From Geobacter sp. (GTDB lineage Bacteria > Desulfobacterota > Desulfuromonadia > Geobacterales > Geobacteraceae): DNA of 40,748 bases. The stretch spans positions 1-40,748 of the forward strand of contig RPRC01000094.1 of the NCBI GenBank assembly GCA_003857395.1. The letters run 5' to 3'. Shown here one piece after another: positions 8,896 through 17,199 of this stretch (position 1 is its first letter; every line of letters starts with the position of its first letter). A model generated the notes under the pieces. That model saw only the letters and a list, made by a program, of their open reading frames with translations. It was not told the DNA's origin and searched no databases. The position numbers and the translations under genes are program-made.

Positions 8896-11037
8896 TCAAA
8901 GAGTTTCGTCCGAGTACGGCTCTGCCAGTGTTGCTTGCAGTTGACGGATGATTTCCCGGGGGTTGATTGGTTTGTGGATGAAGCCGACGCCTTTCTGGCG
9001 AAGAGTTTCCTCTCCAAGAATGTCACCGGAATAACCGCTCATGAAAAGAACCTTCACGTCGTGGCGGATTTTCAGGATTTCTTCGCGGGCTTCCCGTCCA
9101 TTCATTCTGGGCATAATTACATCAAGGAGCACCAGATCGATCGTATGGCGGTTTTCGGAAAACTTGAGAGTTGCATCGACACCATTCACCGCCTCAATGA
9201 CCTTGAAGCCGTTTTCAGTGAGAATGCTTTTCAACATGAGACGGACTGAACCTTCATCCTCAGCAAGGAGGATCGTACCTCTGCCTTTGAGGAAAGCCGA
9301 GTCATCTGTTTCGATACGAGAATCCGGGCCTTCTTCGAGGGAAGAGAGATACACCGAAAAAGTCGTCCCATTGCCTGGATCGCTACTGACGTTGATATAG
9401 CCGTTATGCCGCTGAATGATTCCGTACACGATAGACAAGCCGAGTCCGGTTCCTTTTCCGACTTCCTTGGTTGTATAGAATGGCTCGAAAATCTTCATTC
9501 GAGTTTCGGCATCAATACCACAGCCCGTATCCGTAATGCAAAAGGCGGCATAAGTCCCGGGGGGGACTGATCCACCGATGGCCATGGGAAGCTGTCGGTC
9601 AAGGATGACAACATCGGTAGATATTTTTATCTTTCCTGTTCCTGTGATAGCATCCCGGGCATTGGTGACCAGGTTCATGAGAACCTGGACCAATTGGCTT
9701 TCATCGGCGAATACCACCGGATCCTTTTCGGAAAACTGGATGGTCATCTCGATATCTTCCCTTACCAGGCGTGAGAAAATATCTGAGGCTTTTCGAACAG
9801 CTTCGTTAAGACTCATGCGACGCAGATCCATAACCTGCTCGCGGCTGAAGGAAAGGAGCCCTTGGGTAAGGGTAGTTGCCCTTTCGGCAGCGAGGGACAC
9901 CTGTGCGGTATGGACCAGCAGGTCTTCGCGGTCGCTCAGCTTGCTTTGGAGCAGGTATGTTCGACCGATGATGGTGGTGAGTATATTGTTGAAGTCGTGC
10001 GCTATTCCGCCTGCCAACTGTCCCACAGCCTCCATTTTCTGGGCTTGGCGCAGCTGGGCTTCGAGTAGTTTGCGGTCGGTAATATCGGTATGCGTTCCGA
10101 CGATTCGGAGGGCGTTACCGTGGGGGTCACGTGCCGTAACCTTACCTCTTGCCAAAACCCATTTGTAGGATTTATCCTTGCATCTGATACGGTATTCGGC
10201 GAGGTACTCCTGGGTCTCGCCGTGTTCATGGCGGTGCAGTTCATCCAGGACCATTTCCAGGTCCTCCGGATGCACAAGCTCTTTCCACGCCTCCGGAGTG
10301 TTGGGTATCTCATCACGCTCATAGCCGAGCATGCGCTTCCATTGTTCGGAGTAAAATACCTTGCCTGACCGAATTTCCCTGTCCCACACCCCATCGCCGC
10401 TTCCTTCAAGGGCGTACTGCCAGCGCTCCTCGCTTTCCTTCAGAGCTGATTCTGTAAGATTCCGTGCCTGACGTCCGGCCATCATCTTTCCCAGCAATGC
10501 CGTGGCAACGGGATAGACTAGTAGTACCGGTATGCCGATTTTGCCCAGGGTCTCCATAATGAGTGGCCCCGGTAATAGCGCCATAAGTCCCAGCGTGACC
10601 AAGTGAACGCACAAGCCCAAAGCGTAGAGCTCCTGGAGCGAGATATCCGTCAGATCGGACTTCCTCGTTCTTCTCCAGATCATGGCAATGCTTCCGGAGG
10701 CAACTATGACCGATACTCCCATCCAGACGCCATTGCCTCCCAGGTGGATGCGGTATGCGGCAGCCATGCCAATGGCGATGAGTGCTGAAAGTGGTTCGAA
10801 GAAAAGTGCGGCAACGCAGAGCAGAACGGAACGGGTGTCGAAGATAATCCCCTGATGCCACTGCAGCGGGTTCAGCATGACTGCAATGCAGATTGTTCCG
10901 AGTATCATGCCGGAGAGTATCTGGCGCACCCTTGGCTTGACGGCTTCCTGTTTGGTCGTCAGGGCATCGTAGACGATGCACATGGCAAGGAGGAGCGCAG
11001 CATTGTTTATGAGACTGCTCAGTATCTTTGCGTCCAT
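8896..11037 (-). CDS. LytS-type 5TM/PAS hybrid sensor histidine kinase
   Basis: A 713-aa hybrid kinase. The first about 200 residues contain five to six membrane helices with the signature FDTRSVLLCVAALFFEPLSALIA, typical of the 5TMR-LYT sensor module of LytS-like kinases. A PAS domain with PAC motif (about 208-330) follows, then HisKA with His347 in AGGIAHDFNN, an HATPase domain (N box NLVTNARDAI, G2 GKGTGLGLS) and a C-terminal receiver with acceptor Asp639 in LLDVIMP. The ATG at 11037 has no strong ribosome binding site, so the start could differ slightly. A likely promoter is at 11143-11171. There is no cognate regulator next to it. Confidence 0.92.
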   Translation of the reverse strand: MDAKILSSLINNAALLLAMCIVYDALTTKQEAVKPRVRQILSGMILGTICIAVMLNPLQWHQGIIFDTRSVLLCVAALFFEPLSALIAIGMAAAYRIHLGGNGVWMGVSVIVASGSIAMIWRRTRKSDLTDISLQELYALGLCVHLVTLGLMALLPGPLIMETLGKIGIPVLLVYPVATALLGKMMAGRQARNLTESALKESEERWQYALEGSGDGVWDREIRSGKVFYSEQWKRMLGYERDEIPNTPEAWKELVHPEDLEMVLDELHRHEHGETQEYLAEYRIRCKDKSYKWVLARGKVTARDPHGNALRIVGTHTDITDRKLLEAQLRQAQKMEAVGQLAGGIAHDFNNILTTIIGRTYLLQSKLSDREDLLVHTAQVSLAAERATTLTQGLLSFSREQVMDLRRMSLNEAVRKASDIFSRLVREDIEMTIQFSEKDPVVFADESQLVQVLMNLVTNARDAITGTGKIKISTDVVILDRQLPMAIGGSVPPGTYAAFCITDTGCGIDAETRMKIFEPFYTTKEVGKGTGLGLSIVYGIIQRHNGYINVSSDPGNGTTFSVYLSSLEEGPDSRIETDDSAFLKGRGTILLAEDEGSVRLMLKSILTENGFKVIEAVNGVDATLKFSENRHTIDLVLLDVIMPRMNGREAREEILKIRHDVKVLFMSGYSGDILGEETLRQKGVGFIHKPINPREIIRQLQATLAEPYSDETL

Positions 11038-11142
11038 AGGGCAGGGTCTGTCTCGTAGTAGGTGGTCGACAGGGTAATCTTGCTGTTATGGGTGATCCGG
11101 CAAGACTTTTCATTGTTGCTGTTTCATGTAAAGCAGATTGAC

Positions 11143-11171
11143 ATTATATAGATTTTTTTGGAATTTTCCAA
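11143..11171 (-). promoter_or_regulatory. Likely promoter of the 5TM hybrid kinase within a palindrome
   Basis: On the minus strand, -35 TTGGAA (11171-11166), a 17-nt spacer, and a perfect -10 TATAAT (11148-11143). The -35 overlaps a perfect palindrome with 11-nt arms of the form T7-GGAA-TT-TTCC-A7, centred near 11165. The palindrome might be a regulator site or just A/T-rich promoter DNA. Confidence 0.5.
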
Positions 11172-11501
11172 AAAAACTTGTGTGACTGCTCGTTAATTAA
11201 CCCCAGAGGTGCTTTTCGCGGTAATCTGTCGAGGTCGTTACGGGACACTAATCACGGTTTTAGCAGGGAGGAAGATGAGTGCGAAGAACGGTTGGGAGAA
11301 AACTGATCCAGGGGAGGGAGGTCTCTCGAGTGTCTGCTCAGAAATTAAAACAGACCCCGCCGTTTTCCGGCAAGGTCTGCCGTATCAAGCACCGTAAGGT
11401 ACCTTCGCGGAGGATGGCCTCGCACATGGTCGTCAGTAATGGTGGTATCGTTGTCCCTTTAGAGGGAGCAGAAGGTCAAATCTGCCGAGATAAATACAAG
11501 G
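11172..11501. other. Intergenic stretch without a convincing gene
   Basis: Only short frames without family features are present. The recognisable element is the terminator at 11341-11379, which serves the minus-strand gene ending at 11502. Confidence 0.45.
11341..11379 (-). terminator. Intrinsic terminator of the TetR operon
   Basis: Minus-strand stem CAGACCTTGCCG / CGGCGGGGTCTG with a short GAAAA loop (11379-11351, two mismatches), followed by TTTTAATTT. It lies about 120 nt after the stop of the 211-aa gene. Confidence 0.6.
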
Positions 11502-12137
11502 TCAGGTGACGATTACCTTTACCCATTGAGAGTTATCATTGACGTAGCGTATAAGCTCTTGACTGGTAATGGTGTCCTCGTTTTTGGAGATAGTTCCGAA
11601 ATCACTCCAGAACTCCGGGGTGAATCTTGTCAGGAATTCGGAAAGGTACTTTGTTTTCACATACACTCCCCGTCTCAGGAATGACTCTCCCAGATCGGCC
11701 ATAACCTTATTGAATAGTTTTATCTGAATAAGTCCCTGTCCTTCTTTATGTTCGATTTCCCCTTCATGGTAGGTTATTCCGGACCGCATCCAGGTAAGAT
11801 CCCCGTCCCTTCGCATGGCGGCGCCAACCAGGCCGGGCATGGCAGCGGAAAGGGCAAGGGTTGCCCCATCCTTGATAATTGCAGTTTCGATATCATCTAC
11901 CGGGCTATATTCCAGAAAGATGACCTTGATATCTTTCCTGACGTACTCATAGGGAATTTGAAATTGTTCGCAGAGGAGGTCGCGCATGGTTTTCCCGCAC
12001 TCGACTTTGACGTAACAGCCATTATGCATGAGTGTGCAGAGGCGGGAAATCTGTTCTGTCGTTGGTTCAAGAGTGAAGGTAACGAGTTCTTCCTCCGGAG
12101 GGATTTCCGCGAGTAGCGGATTCTTTTTGTTTTCCAT
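11502..12137 (-). CDS. Unknown 211-aa protein paired with TetR regulator
   Basis: A 211-aa soluble protein that I do not recognise. No signal peptide or membrane segment is evident. It contains a conserved-looking central stretch (IPYEYVRKDIKVIFLEY, then GATLALSAAMPGLVGAAMRR), which could be a beta-grasp-like fold, but this is only an impression. The C-terminal half is mixed alpha/beta and ends QWVKVIV. GGAA-type SD precedes the ATG. It starts 36 nt after the TetR stop on the same strand, so it should be controlled by that repressor. Metabolic role is unknown; a ligand-related or stress function linked to the TetR effector is the best guess. Confidence 0.8.
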   Translation of the reverse strand: MENKKNPLLAEIPPEEELVTFTLEPTTEQISRLCTLMHNGCYVKVECGKTMRDLLCEQFQIPYEYVRKDIKVIFLEYSPVDDIETAIIKDGATLALSAAMPGLVGAAMRRDGDLTWMRSGITYHEGEIEHKEGQGLIQIKLFNKVMADLGESFLRRGVYVKTKYLSEFLTRFTPEFWSDFGTISKNEDTITSQELIRYVNDNSQWVKVIVT

Positions 12138-12173
12138 GCCGTTCCTCTCTGATGTTTGAATGTAAGCGCGAGT

Positions 12174-12764
12174 TCAGGGTTTCTGTCGGAGCACCTGTTC
12201 AAAAAAAATGTTGATAAAATTACGCAGTGGTAACGAAGATTTCAGGACCTTGGAGACAAGCAGCGCACCTTCGAAGCCCGAGAGAAAAAATTGCGCGGTG
12301 TGCTCAGGGGAGATACCTTCCGGTATTTCCCCCCGGTCCCGAGCTTCACGGAGACAGTTCTCGAAATGGCTGCACCAGGTCTTGAAGATTTCCGCAAGAT
12401 TTTCCCGGAAGTCTTCGTCCTGGTCCGCGAGTTCCTGTCCCATGTTCGCGACAAGACAGCCTATGCTGCAGTTGTTGTCTTCAAACCGGGCGGCAAGGCT
12501 CTCTATGCAGTTTCTCAGGCGGACAATGGGCGGTAATGACTGGTCTTGCATAAAAGAGCTGAAAATTTTGTCGATTCCCCGTGCGAATCGATCGAGGACT
12601 TTGATTCCGAAGTCCTTTTTGCTGGCAAAGTAGTGATAGAAAGATCCCTTGGGAACTTCAGCCTTTTTCAGGATGGCGTCAATCCCTGCGGCGTTGAAGC
12701 CCTGACGAGATATGATACTCATCCCTGCTTTCAGTATTTCCGTTTTGGTGTCTTTTGCTGCCAT
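12174..12764 (-). CDS. TetR/AcrR family repressor, probably leaderless
   Basis: A 196-aa regulator when read from the ATG at 12764 (the frame is open further upstream but that part covers the promoter). The N-terminal helix-turn-helix is classical: TEILKAGMSIISRQGFNAAGIDAIL, then VPKGSFYHYFASK (recognition helix region near 30-45). The C-terminal ligand domain has the GCLVANMGQEL and AQFFLSGFEGALLVSK patterns seen in AcuR/YxaF-like TetR proteins. No SD precedes the ATG. A promoter with TTGACA and TATTTT places transcription start at about the ATG, so translation may be leaderless. The palindromic operator at 12775-12789 lies in this promoter, implying autorepression. The unknown 211-aa gene follows after 36 nt. 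Confidence 0.92.
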   Translation of the reverse strand: MAAKDTKTEILKAGMSIISRQGFNAAGIDAILKKAEVPKGSFYHYFASKKDFGIKVLDRFARGIDKIFSSFMQDQSLPPIVRLRNCIESLAARFEDNNCSIGCLVANMGQELADQDEDFRENLAEIFKTWCSHFENCLREARDRGEIPEGISPEHTAQFFLSGFEGALLVSKVLKSSLPLRNFINIFFEQVLRQKP

Positions 12765-12770
12765 TTGGTA

Positions 12771-12799
12771 AAAATAGACCGGTCGTCTAGAGGTGTCAA
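12771..12799 (-). promoter_or_regulatory. TetR promoter with embedded palindromic operator
   Basis: Minus-strand -35 TTGACA (12799-12794, perfect), 17-nt spacer, -10 TATTTT (12776-12771). The spacer contains TAGAC-CGGTC-GTCTA (12775-12789, plus strand), including the 8-bp palindrome GACCGGTC, a typical TetR-family operator. The -10 ends only 6 nt before the ATG. Confidence 0.75.
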
Positions 12800-12891
12800 G
12801 GGAAATATTGCGTCTGTTTGATGTCCGGTGCTGAAAAAATAAAGGAGGGTTGCAAAGACTTGAGATGCCTGTTTCGGGAACGATGAGGATT

Positions 12892-12926
12892 AAAAAACCC
12901 CGCACATTTTCTGTGCGGGGTTTTTT
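12892..12926. terminator. Perfect bidirectional terminator
   Basis: AAAAAACCCCGCACA (12892-12906), loop TTTTC, TGTGCGGGGTTTTTT (12912-12926): a perfect 15-bp inverted repeat giving a GC stem with T run on either strand. It ends the rhlE transcript and insulates the TetR promoter. Confidence 0.95.
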
Positions 12927-12972
12927 AATTGATGAGATATGCCGAGCCCTATAGAATTTCCCGGGCCTTGTA

Positions 12973-14301
12973 TCAGTTCATGTCAGAGGCGGCCGGGCGA
13001 TAGACAACGACAGGTCCAGATGCTTTTCTGGGTTTGCCCCAGGTCTTTTTGCCGGCGGCTCCCGGTTTGCCGTTCCTGGCGGGGGCAGCGGATGGTCGCT
13101 TGCCTGCGTAACGGCTGTTTGTGTTTCCACTGCCACTCTTCCGGGCGGAAAGGCGCTGCATGGGGCGCATTGGCTCCAGTCCCGGTATCTGTTCCTCGGG
13201 GAGGCTTTTTCCGATATATCTTTCGATGCGCTCAAGGTAACTCAACTCCTTGTTCGAGGCAAAGGAAATGGCGATTCCCGAAGCTCCGGCCCGTCCGGTG
13301 CGGCCGATGCGGTGGACGTAGTCTTCCGCGGCCTTTGGCAGGTCAAAATTGATGACGTGGCTGATGCCGGAAACATCAAGACCGCGTGCGGCAACATCGG
13401 TTGCAACGAGGAGCCTGATCTTGCCGCGACGCATGGCTTCGATGGTCTTGTTGCGGGCTCCCTGGGTCATGTCGCCATGGAGTGCGGCCACGGAATGCCC
13501 CTCTGCCCTCAGGTCCACGGCAAGTGAATCAGTGTCACGTTTTGTGGCGGAGAAGATGATGGCTTTCCGTACATCCTGGTTATCAATGAGGTGACGGAGC
13601 AGTTTATGTTTGTGCGACAGGTCGTCAGCAACGTGGAGACGCTGTTCGATATGATCGGCAGTCATTTTCTCCGGGGCGATTTCAATGCGCTCAGGATTGT
13701 TCAAAAGTCGTGCGGCGAGTCGGGACGTTTCTCTGTCCATGGTTGCGGAGAACATGAGAGTCTGTCGTTCCGTCGGGCAGGCAGCGGCGATTTTGTCCAC
13801 ATCTTCGCTGAAGCCCATATCCAGCATGCGATCAGCCTCATCCAGCACCAGGATTTCGACGCGGGAAAGGTTGATTTTGCCGCGTTCCAGGTGGTCGATC
13901 AGGCGTCCTGGTGTGGCAACGATGATATCAACCGGGGTTGAGAGCAGGCGAAGTTGCTCCCGGTACGGCATGCCGCCGAGGATTACGCCGGACTTGACAT
14001 GCATATGGCGACCGTAGATACGGACTGCATCGGTAATTTGTTTTGCCAATTCACGGGTGGGCGTAAGTATCAGGATACGGGGACCAATCCCTCTCAGGGT
14101 CGAGCGGTTCGTGAGGAGTTGGAGAGCCGGTAGTACAAATGCCGCGGTTTTGCCTGTTCCGGTCTGGGCGGAGGCAAGTATGTCCCGGCCGCTCAGAGCC
14201 ATGGGAATTGCCTGGGACTGGATCGGAGTGGGTGTCTCATAGCCGCATTCGGTTATGGCTTGGCTGATTTTTGATGCGAGGTCAAACTTTGCAAAGGTCA
14301 T
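12973..14301 (-). CDS. rhlE: RhlE-type DEAD-box RNA helicase
   Basis: A 442-aa ATP-dependent RNA helicase when started at the ATG at 14301 (AAGGAAGAAGA SD); the frame remains open upstream but that part lacks family similarity. Motifs in order: Q motif (CGYETPTPIQSQ, 19-30), Walker A AQTGTGKT (45-52), PTREL, GG, TPGR, DEAD (154-157), SAT (185-187), ARGLDV, and HRIGRTGRAG. The core is followed by a basic Ser/Arg/Ala-rich tail of about 70 residues, usual in RhlE, which helps RNA binding and has roles in ribosome assembly and cold growth. The preceding intergenic region is long (about 600 nt), so a structured 5' leader like that of cold-inducible helicases is possible. The symbol reflects subfamily resemblance. 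Confidence 0.93.
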   Translation of the reverse strand: MTFAKFDLASKISQAITECGYETPTPIQSQAIPMALSGRDILASAQTGTGKTAAFVLPALQLLTNRSTLRGIGPRILILTPTRELAKQITDAVRIYGRHMHVKSGVILGGMPYREQLRLLSTPVDIIVATPGRLIDHLERGKINLSRVEILVLDEADRMLDMGFSEDVDKIAAACPTERQTLMFSATMDRETSRLAARLLNNPERIEIAPEKMTADHIEQRLHVADDLSHKHKLLRHLIDNQDVRKAIIFSATKRDTDSLAVDLRAEGHSVAALHGDMTQGARNKTIEAMRRGKIRLLVATDVAARGLDVSGISHVINFDLPKAAEDYVHRIGRTGRAGASGIAISFASNKELSYLERIERYIGKSLPEEQIPGLEPMRPMQRLSARKSGSGNTNSRYAGKRPSAAPARNGKPGAAGKKTWGKPRKASGPVVVYRPAASDMN

Positions 14302-14909
14302 TCTTCTTCCTTTCGGTTTCCCGGTGTATGGAATATCCACTGTCCGCGTGCATTCGGCGTACAACGCCATTCGCCGCGCCGGGGACAAGATGATTCCGGA
14401 CGGAAAGCCCTGAATAGGGTTTCGTGAGACACCGCAGGGCACACAAGTGCGCTGAAAAGGGAAACGGTGGCAGCACATACTGACTGGCTTCTGAAATATC
14501 GTCGCCAACCGTATTTACTGCGCCACAGGAAAAAGACTAGAAGCAGTGGGGGGGTCAGTGATCGATGAAGCTTGGACGGGTTACCTGTGAAAATTGAAAT
14601 AAGAGGGGTGTTCCGTCAATGCGTTGTTCAGTCAACTGAGTACACTACGGGAATATTTTACAAATGGCAAGAAAAATATTTTCAACAGGGCAGCTCTTTG
14701 ATTTTTCCCCGGGACCCGGTATGATCAATAAGAATACTATTTTAAAAGTGTAAGTATGTCAGGGAGTGCCCTGCCACAAACTCCTTGTCTCTTGAACCTT
14801 TCCCAAAGAAAAAGGATTCCCGGAGTACTTGGCAATAAGAGGCAATATCTTTGATATGATGTATACTTCCAGGCAAGATAGTGACGAAAGTTTTTACTCA
14901 GGGTGAACG
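14302..14909. other. Divergent intergenic region between rhlE and response regulator
   Basis: About 600 nt without a convincing gene. It must hold the rhlE promoter and 5' leader on the minus strand and a plus-strand promoter for the signalling operon. No known riboswitch signature was recognised. Confidence 0.5.
14698..14725 (+). promoter_or_regulatory. Candidate promoter of the signalling operon
   Basis: -35 TTGATT (14698-14703), 16-nt spacer, -10 TATGAT (14720-14725). It would give a leader of about 180 nt before the response regulator. A second TATACT near 14862 is nearer but lacks a good -35. Confidence 0.35.
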
Positions 14910-15281
14910 ATGGCCGGTATCGACATTTTTATCGCAGATGATGAACCTCATATCGTCAGGGCCCTCAGCTTTGTCTTTGAAAGAGATGGCTATGCCGTTG
15001 AGACCGCGTCTAACGGTGCTGCAGCCTTGCTAAAGATCAAAGAGACGAAACCGAAAATCGTCTTTCTTGACCTGATCATGCCGAAGATGACGGGGGACGA
15101 GGTATGCAGAACGATTAAGCAGGACGAGCAACTGAAGGACATATATATTATTATACTCACCTGCAAGGGGCAGGAACTGGATCGCGAACTGAGTATTTCC
15201 AGCGGGGCAGACAGTTTCATAAACAAGCCCTTCAGTCCCAAAGAGGTCCTGAAAATGGTCAAGGACATTCTCGGGAGCTAA
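14910..15281 (+). CDS. Single-domain response regulator (CheY-like)
   Basis: A 123-aa stand-alone receiver domain with all catalytic positions: acidic pocket Asp10-Asp11, phospho-acceptor Asp54 in FLDLIMPK, Thr84 and Lys106 in NKPF. No output domain is present, so it acts by protein-protein contact or as a phosphate relay. It is followed after 5 nt by a histidine kinase and then an HD-GYP protein, suggesting one co-transcribed pathway. Its likely phosphodonor is the neighbouring kinase. Confidence 0.93.
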   Translation: MAGIDIFIADDEPHIVRALSFVFERDGYAVETASNGAAALLKIKETKPKIVFLDLIMPKMTGDEVCRTIKQDEQLKDIYIIILTCKGQELDRELSISSGADSFINKPFSPKEVLKMVKDILGS

Positions 15282-15286
15282 ACCCT

Positions 15287-17173
15287 ATGAAATTATGGCT
15301 TCGAGCAAGTATTCTGTATCTTTCCATTCTTTCTCTGCTTCCTGTATGCTTTGTGAGTGGTGGGGCGGAAAGTCCCGTACGGTTTCTGTTTTTTCCTGTT
15401 ATTGCAGTTTTTTCGCTCTATTTTTCCTCACGGGACCTTTATTTCGCAGGCCTTACCTTCACGATCCTATTCCCTCTGATGTACCTCTTCAGCCCTTCCG
15501 CGCAAATCCATCTTTCTCAAGTGCTTGCCGAAATCTCTGCTTTCTTTTTTTGCACCTTGGCAGGGGGGTTCATTTCCAAGCGCATCTATCAGGAGCGGTT
15601 CCACTATGAAAATGCCATTTCAACTTTTCATGGTTTGAGTGAGGCACTTAACCATAAAAACATGAACCTTCAGACCGCTCTGGACGCTTTGTCAGAAGCA
15701 CACAAGAAACTTCAGGAATACGATAAAACCAAAACTGATTTTATCTCAAATGTTTCCCATGAACTGCGGACACCTCTTTCGTCCATCCGTTCATACTCCG
15801 AGATACTATTGAACTACGATGACATTGATGCAGAGACGCAAAGAGAATTTCTCCAGACAATAAATGGGGAAAGTGTGCGAATGTCAGCTTTTGCCACCGA
15901 GGTTCTCGATCTGATTCGAATCGGATCGGGAAAGCTGGGAACTGATTTTTCTTCACTCGATCCCACGGAACTGCTTTCGGAGAGCGAAAGGATCATACGT
16001 CCCATGGCAATGGAACAGGGATTGGAGCTGATCCTGGAGAAAAATGCAGCCCTGCCGGATGTCAGTGGAGAGAAAAATCAGCTTATCCAGGTTATGGTGA
16101 ATCTTCTCAATAATGCTGTTAAATTTACCCGGGAAGGCACAATTACGCTTGGTGCACAATCGAAGGAAGGTTTTGTGGAGTTTTATGTTTCGGATACGGG
16201 TGAGGGTATCTTTGCTGAAGAACGCGAGCTGATATTCGAGCCGTTCACCAGGATCGCGGAGCATGGCGTGAATCGTCCGAAAGGCTCTGGGCTAGGCCTG
16301 AGCATATCAAAGGGGATAGTGGAATTTCATGGCGGCAGGATCTGGGTTGAAAGCGAACTCGGCAAGGGGAGCACCTTTTTCTTTACCGTGCCGGTTGCAT
16401 CAAAGCCGGTCTCGGGTATTGAGCAGTTCGATCACGGAATGCAGGATCGGGCGATTGTGCACTACAAGCCAATCCTTGTTGTGACCTATGACACCGTGAG
16501 CCGGCGCTGTCTCAGGAAGAAGCTGGAGGAGGTCGGCTACCATACCCTTGGAGCGGACACTCCCGCCCGGGCGTGCGATATCATCGGGACGATGCGTCCG
16601 GGACTTATTGTCACTGAGATTCCGGATGATTGGGAACAGTTGGAAACTCTGATTCGTTTGGCCAGGGAGGCAGGGATCAGGATCCTGCTGACAACAATTC
16701 ACATTCACGCCGGTGATGAACCGGCTCTGGCGGTGCACGGATATGTATCAAAACCCTTCGATAAATACGAGATTCAAGCACTCCTGAAAAGTTATCAGGT
16801 GAAGGCAGAGCCCGTGATGATTGTTTCTCCTGACAGGGATGAGTCAAGGACCCTGCAGGTCATTCTCGGTGCAGCCGGATATGAGTCGGTTCTTTTTCAT
16901 GAAGGACCTCTGGCTGTCGAGAGCTGTAAAAGCGCGAATCCCGGTGCCGTATTTATCGGCTCTTTTGTCAAAGAACGGCTTGAGGAGATTTTAACAGGGG
17001 TCAGGTCTTCTCCACGGACAGGGAATGTTCCTACTTTTCTGATTCTTGGGGCAGCTTTGAACAAGTATGTTAAACCGGTTACGATGAGTCCTGCGGGCCG
17101 CAAGGCGGAATCGAAAAGCCTTTACAAGCTGGTAGGAGAAATCGAGAAAGAGTACTCGAAGGGCCTGGAGTAA
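15287..17173 (+). CDS. Histidine kinase with two degenerate C-terminal receiver domains
   Basis: A 628-aa membrane kinase. Residues 1-100 hold three or four membrane helices with short loops. A coiled linker (110-148) leads to HisKA with His158 in SNVSHELRTPL, then an HATPase domain with Asn276 (NLLNNAVKF), DTGEGI and GSGLGLSIS (333-341). After residue 393 come two receiver-like folds. The first (395-503) keeps Lys489 in SKPF but has Glu444 where the phospho-acceptor Asp is expected and lacks the paired acidic residues. The second (508-625) has Gly-Ser-Phe at the acceptor position and no conserved Lys. Both are probably pseudo-receivers that modulate the kinase. It lies 5 nt after the response regulator and 26 nt before the HD-GYP gene. 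Confidence 0.9.
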   Translation: MKLWLRASILYLSILSLLPVCFVSGGAESPVRFLFFPVIAVFSLYFSSRDLYFAGLTFTILFPLMYLFSPSAQIHLSQVLAEISAFFFCTLAGGFISKRIYQERFHYENAISTFHGLSEALNHKNMNLQTALDALSEAHKKLQEYDKTKTDFISNVSHELRTPLSSIRSYSEILLNYDDIDAETQREFLQTINGESVRMSAFATEVLDLIRIGSGKLGTDFSSLDPTELLSESERIIRPMAMEQGLELILEKNAALPDVSGEKNQLIQVMVNLLNNAVKFTREGTITLGAQSKEGFVEFYVSDTGEGIFAEERELIFEPFTRIAEHGVNRPKGSGLGLSISKGIVEFHGGRIWVESELGKGSTFFFTVPVASKPVSGIEQFDHGMQDRAIVHYKPILVVTYDTVSRRCLRKKLEEVGYHTLGADTPARACDIIGTMRPGLIVTEIPDDWEQLETLIRLAREAGIRILLTTIHIHAGDEPALAVHGYVSKPFDKYEIQALLKSYQVKAEPVMIVSPDRDESRTLQVILGAAGYESVLFHEGPLAVESCKSANPGAVFIGSFVKERLEEILTGVRSSPRTGNVPTFLILGAALNKYVKPVTMSPAGRKAESKSLYKLVGEIEKEYSKGLE

Positions 17174-17199
17174 CCCTGAAATTTTAAGCGGAGCCTGGC

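Noticed and set aside
11209..11509. Two small plus-strand frames (62 and 76 codons)
   Set aside because: They overlap a minus-strand terminator and show no domain or SD support.
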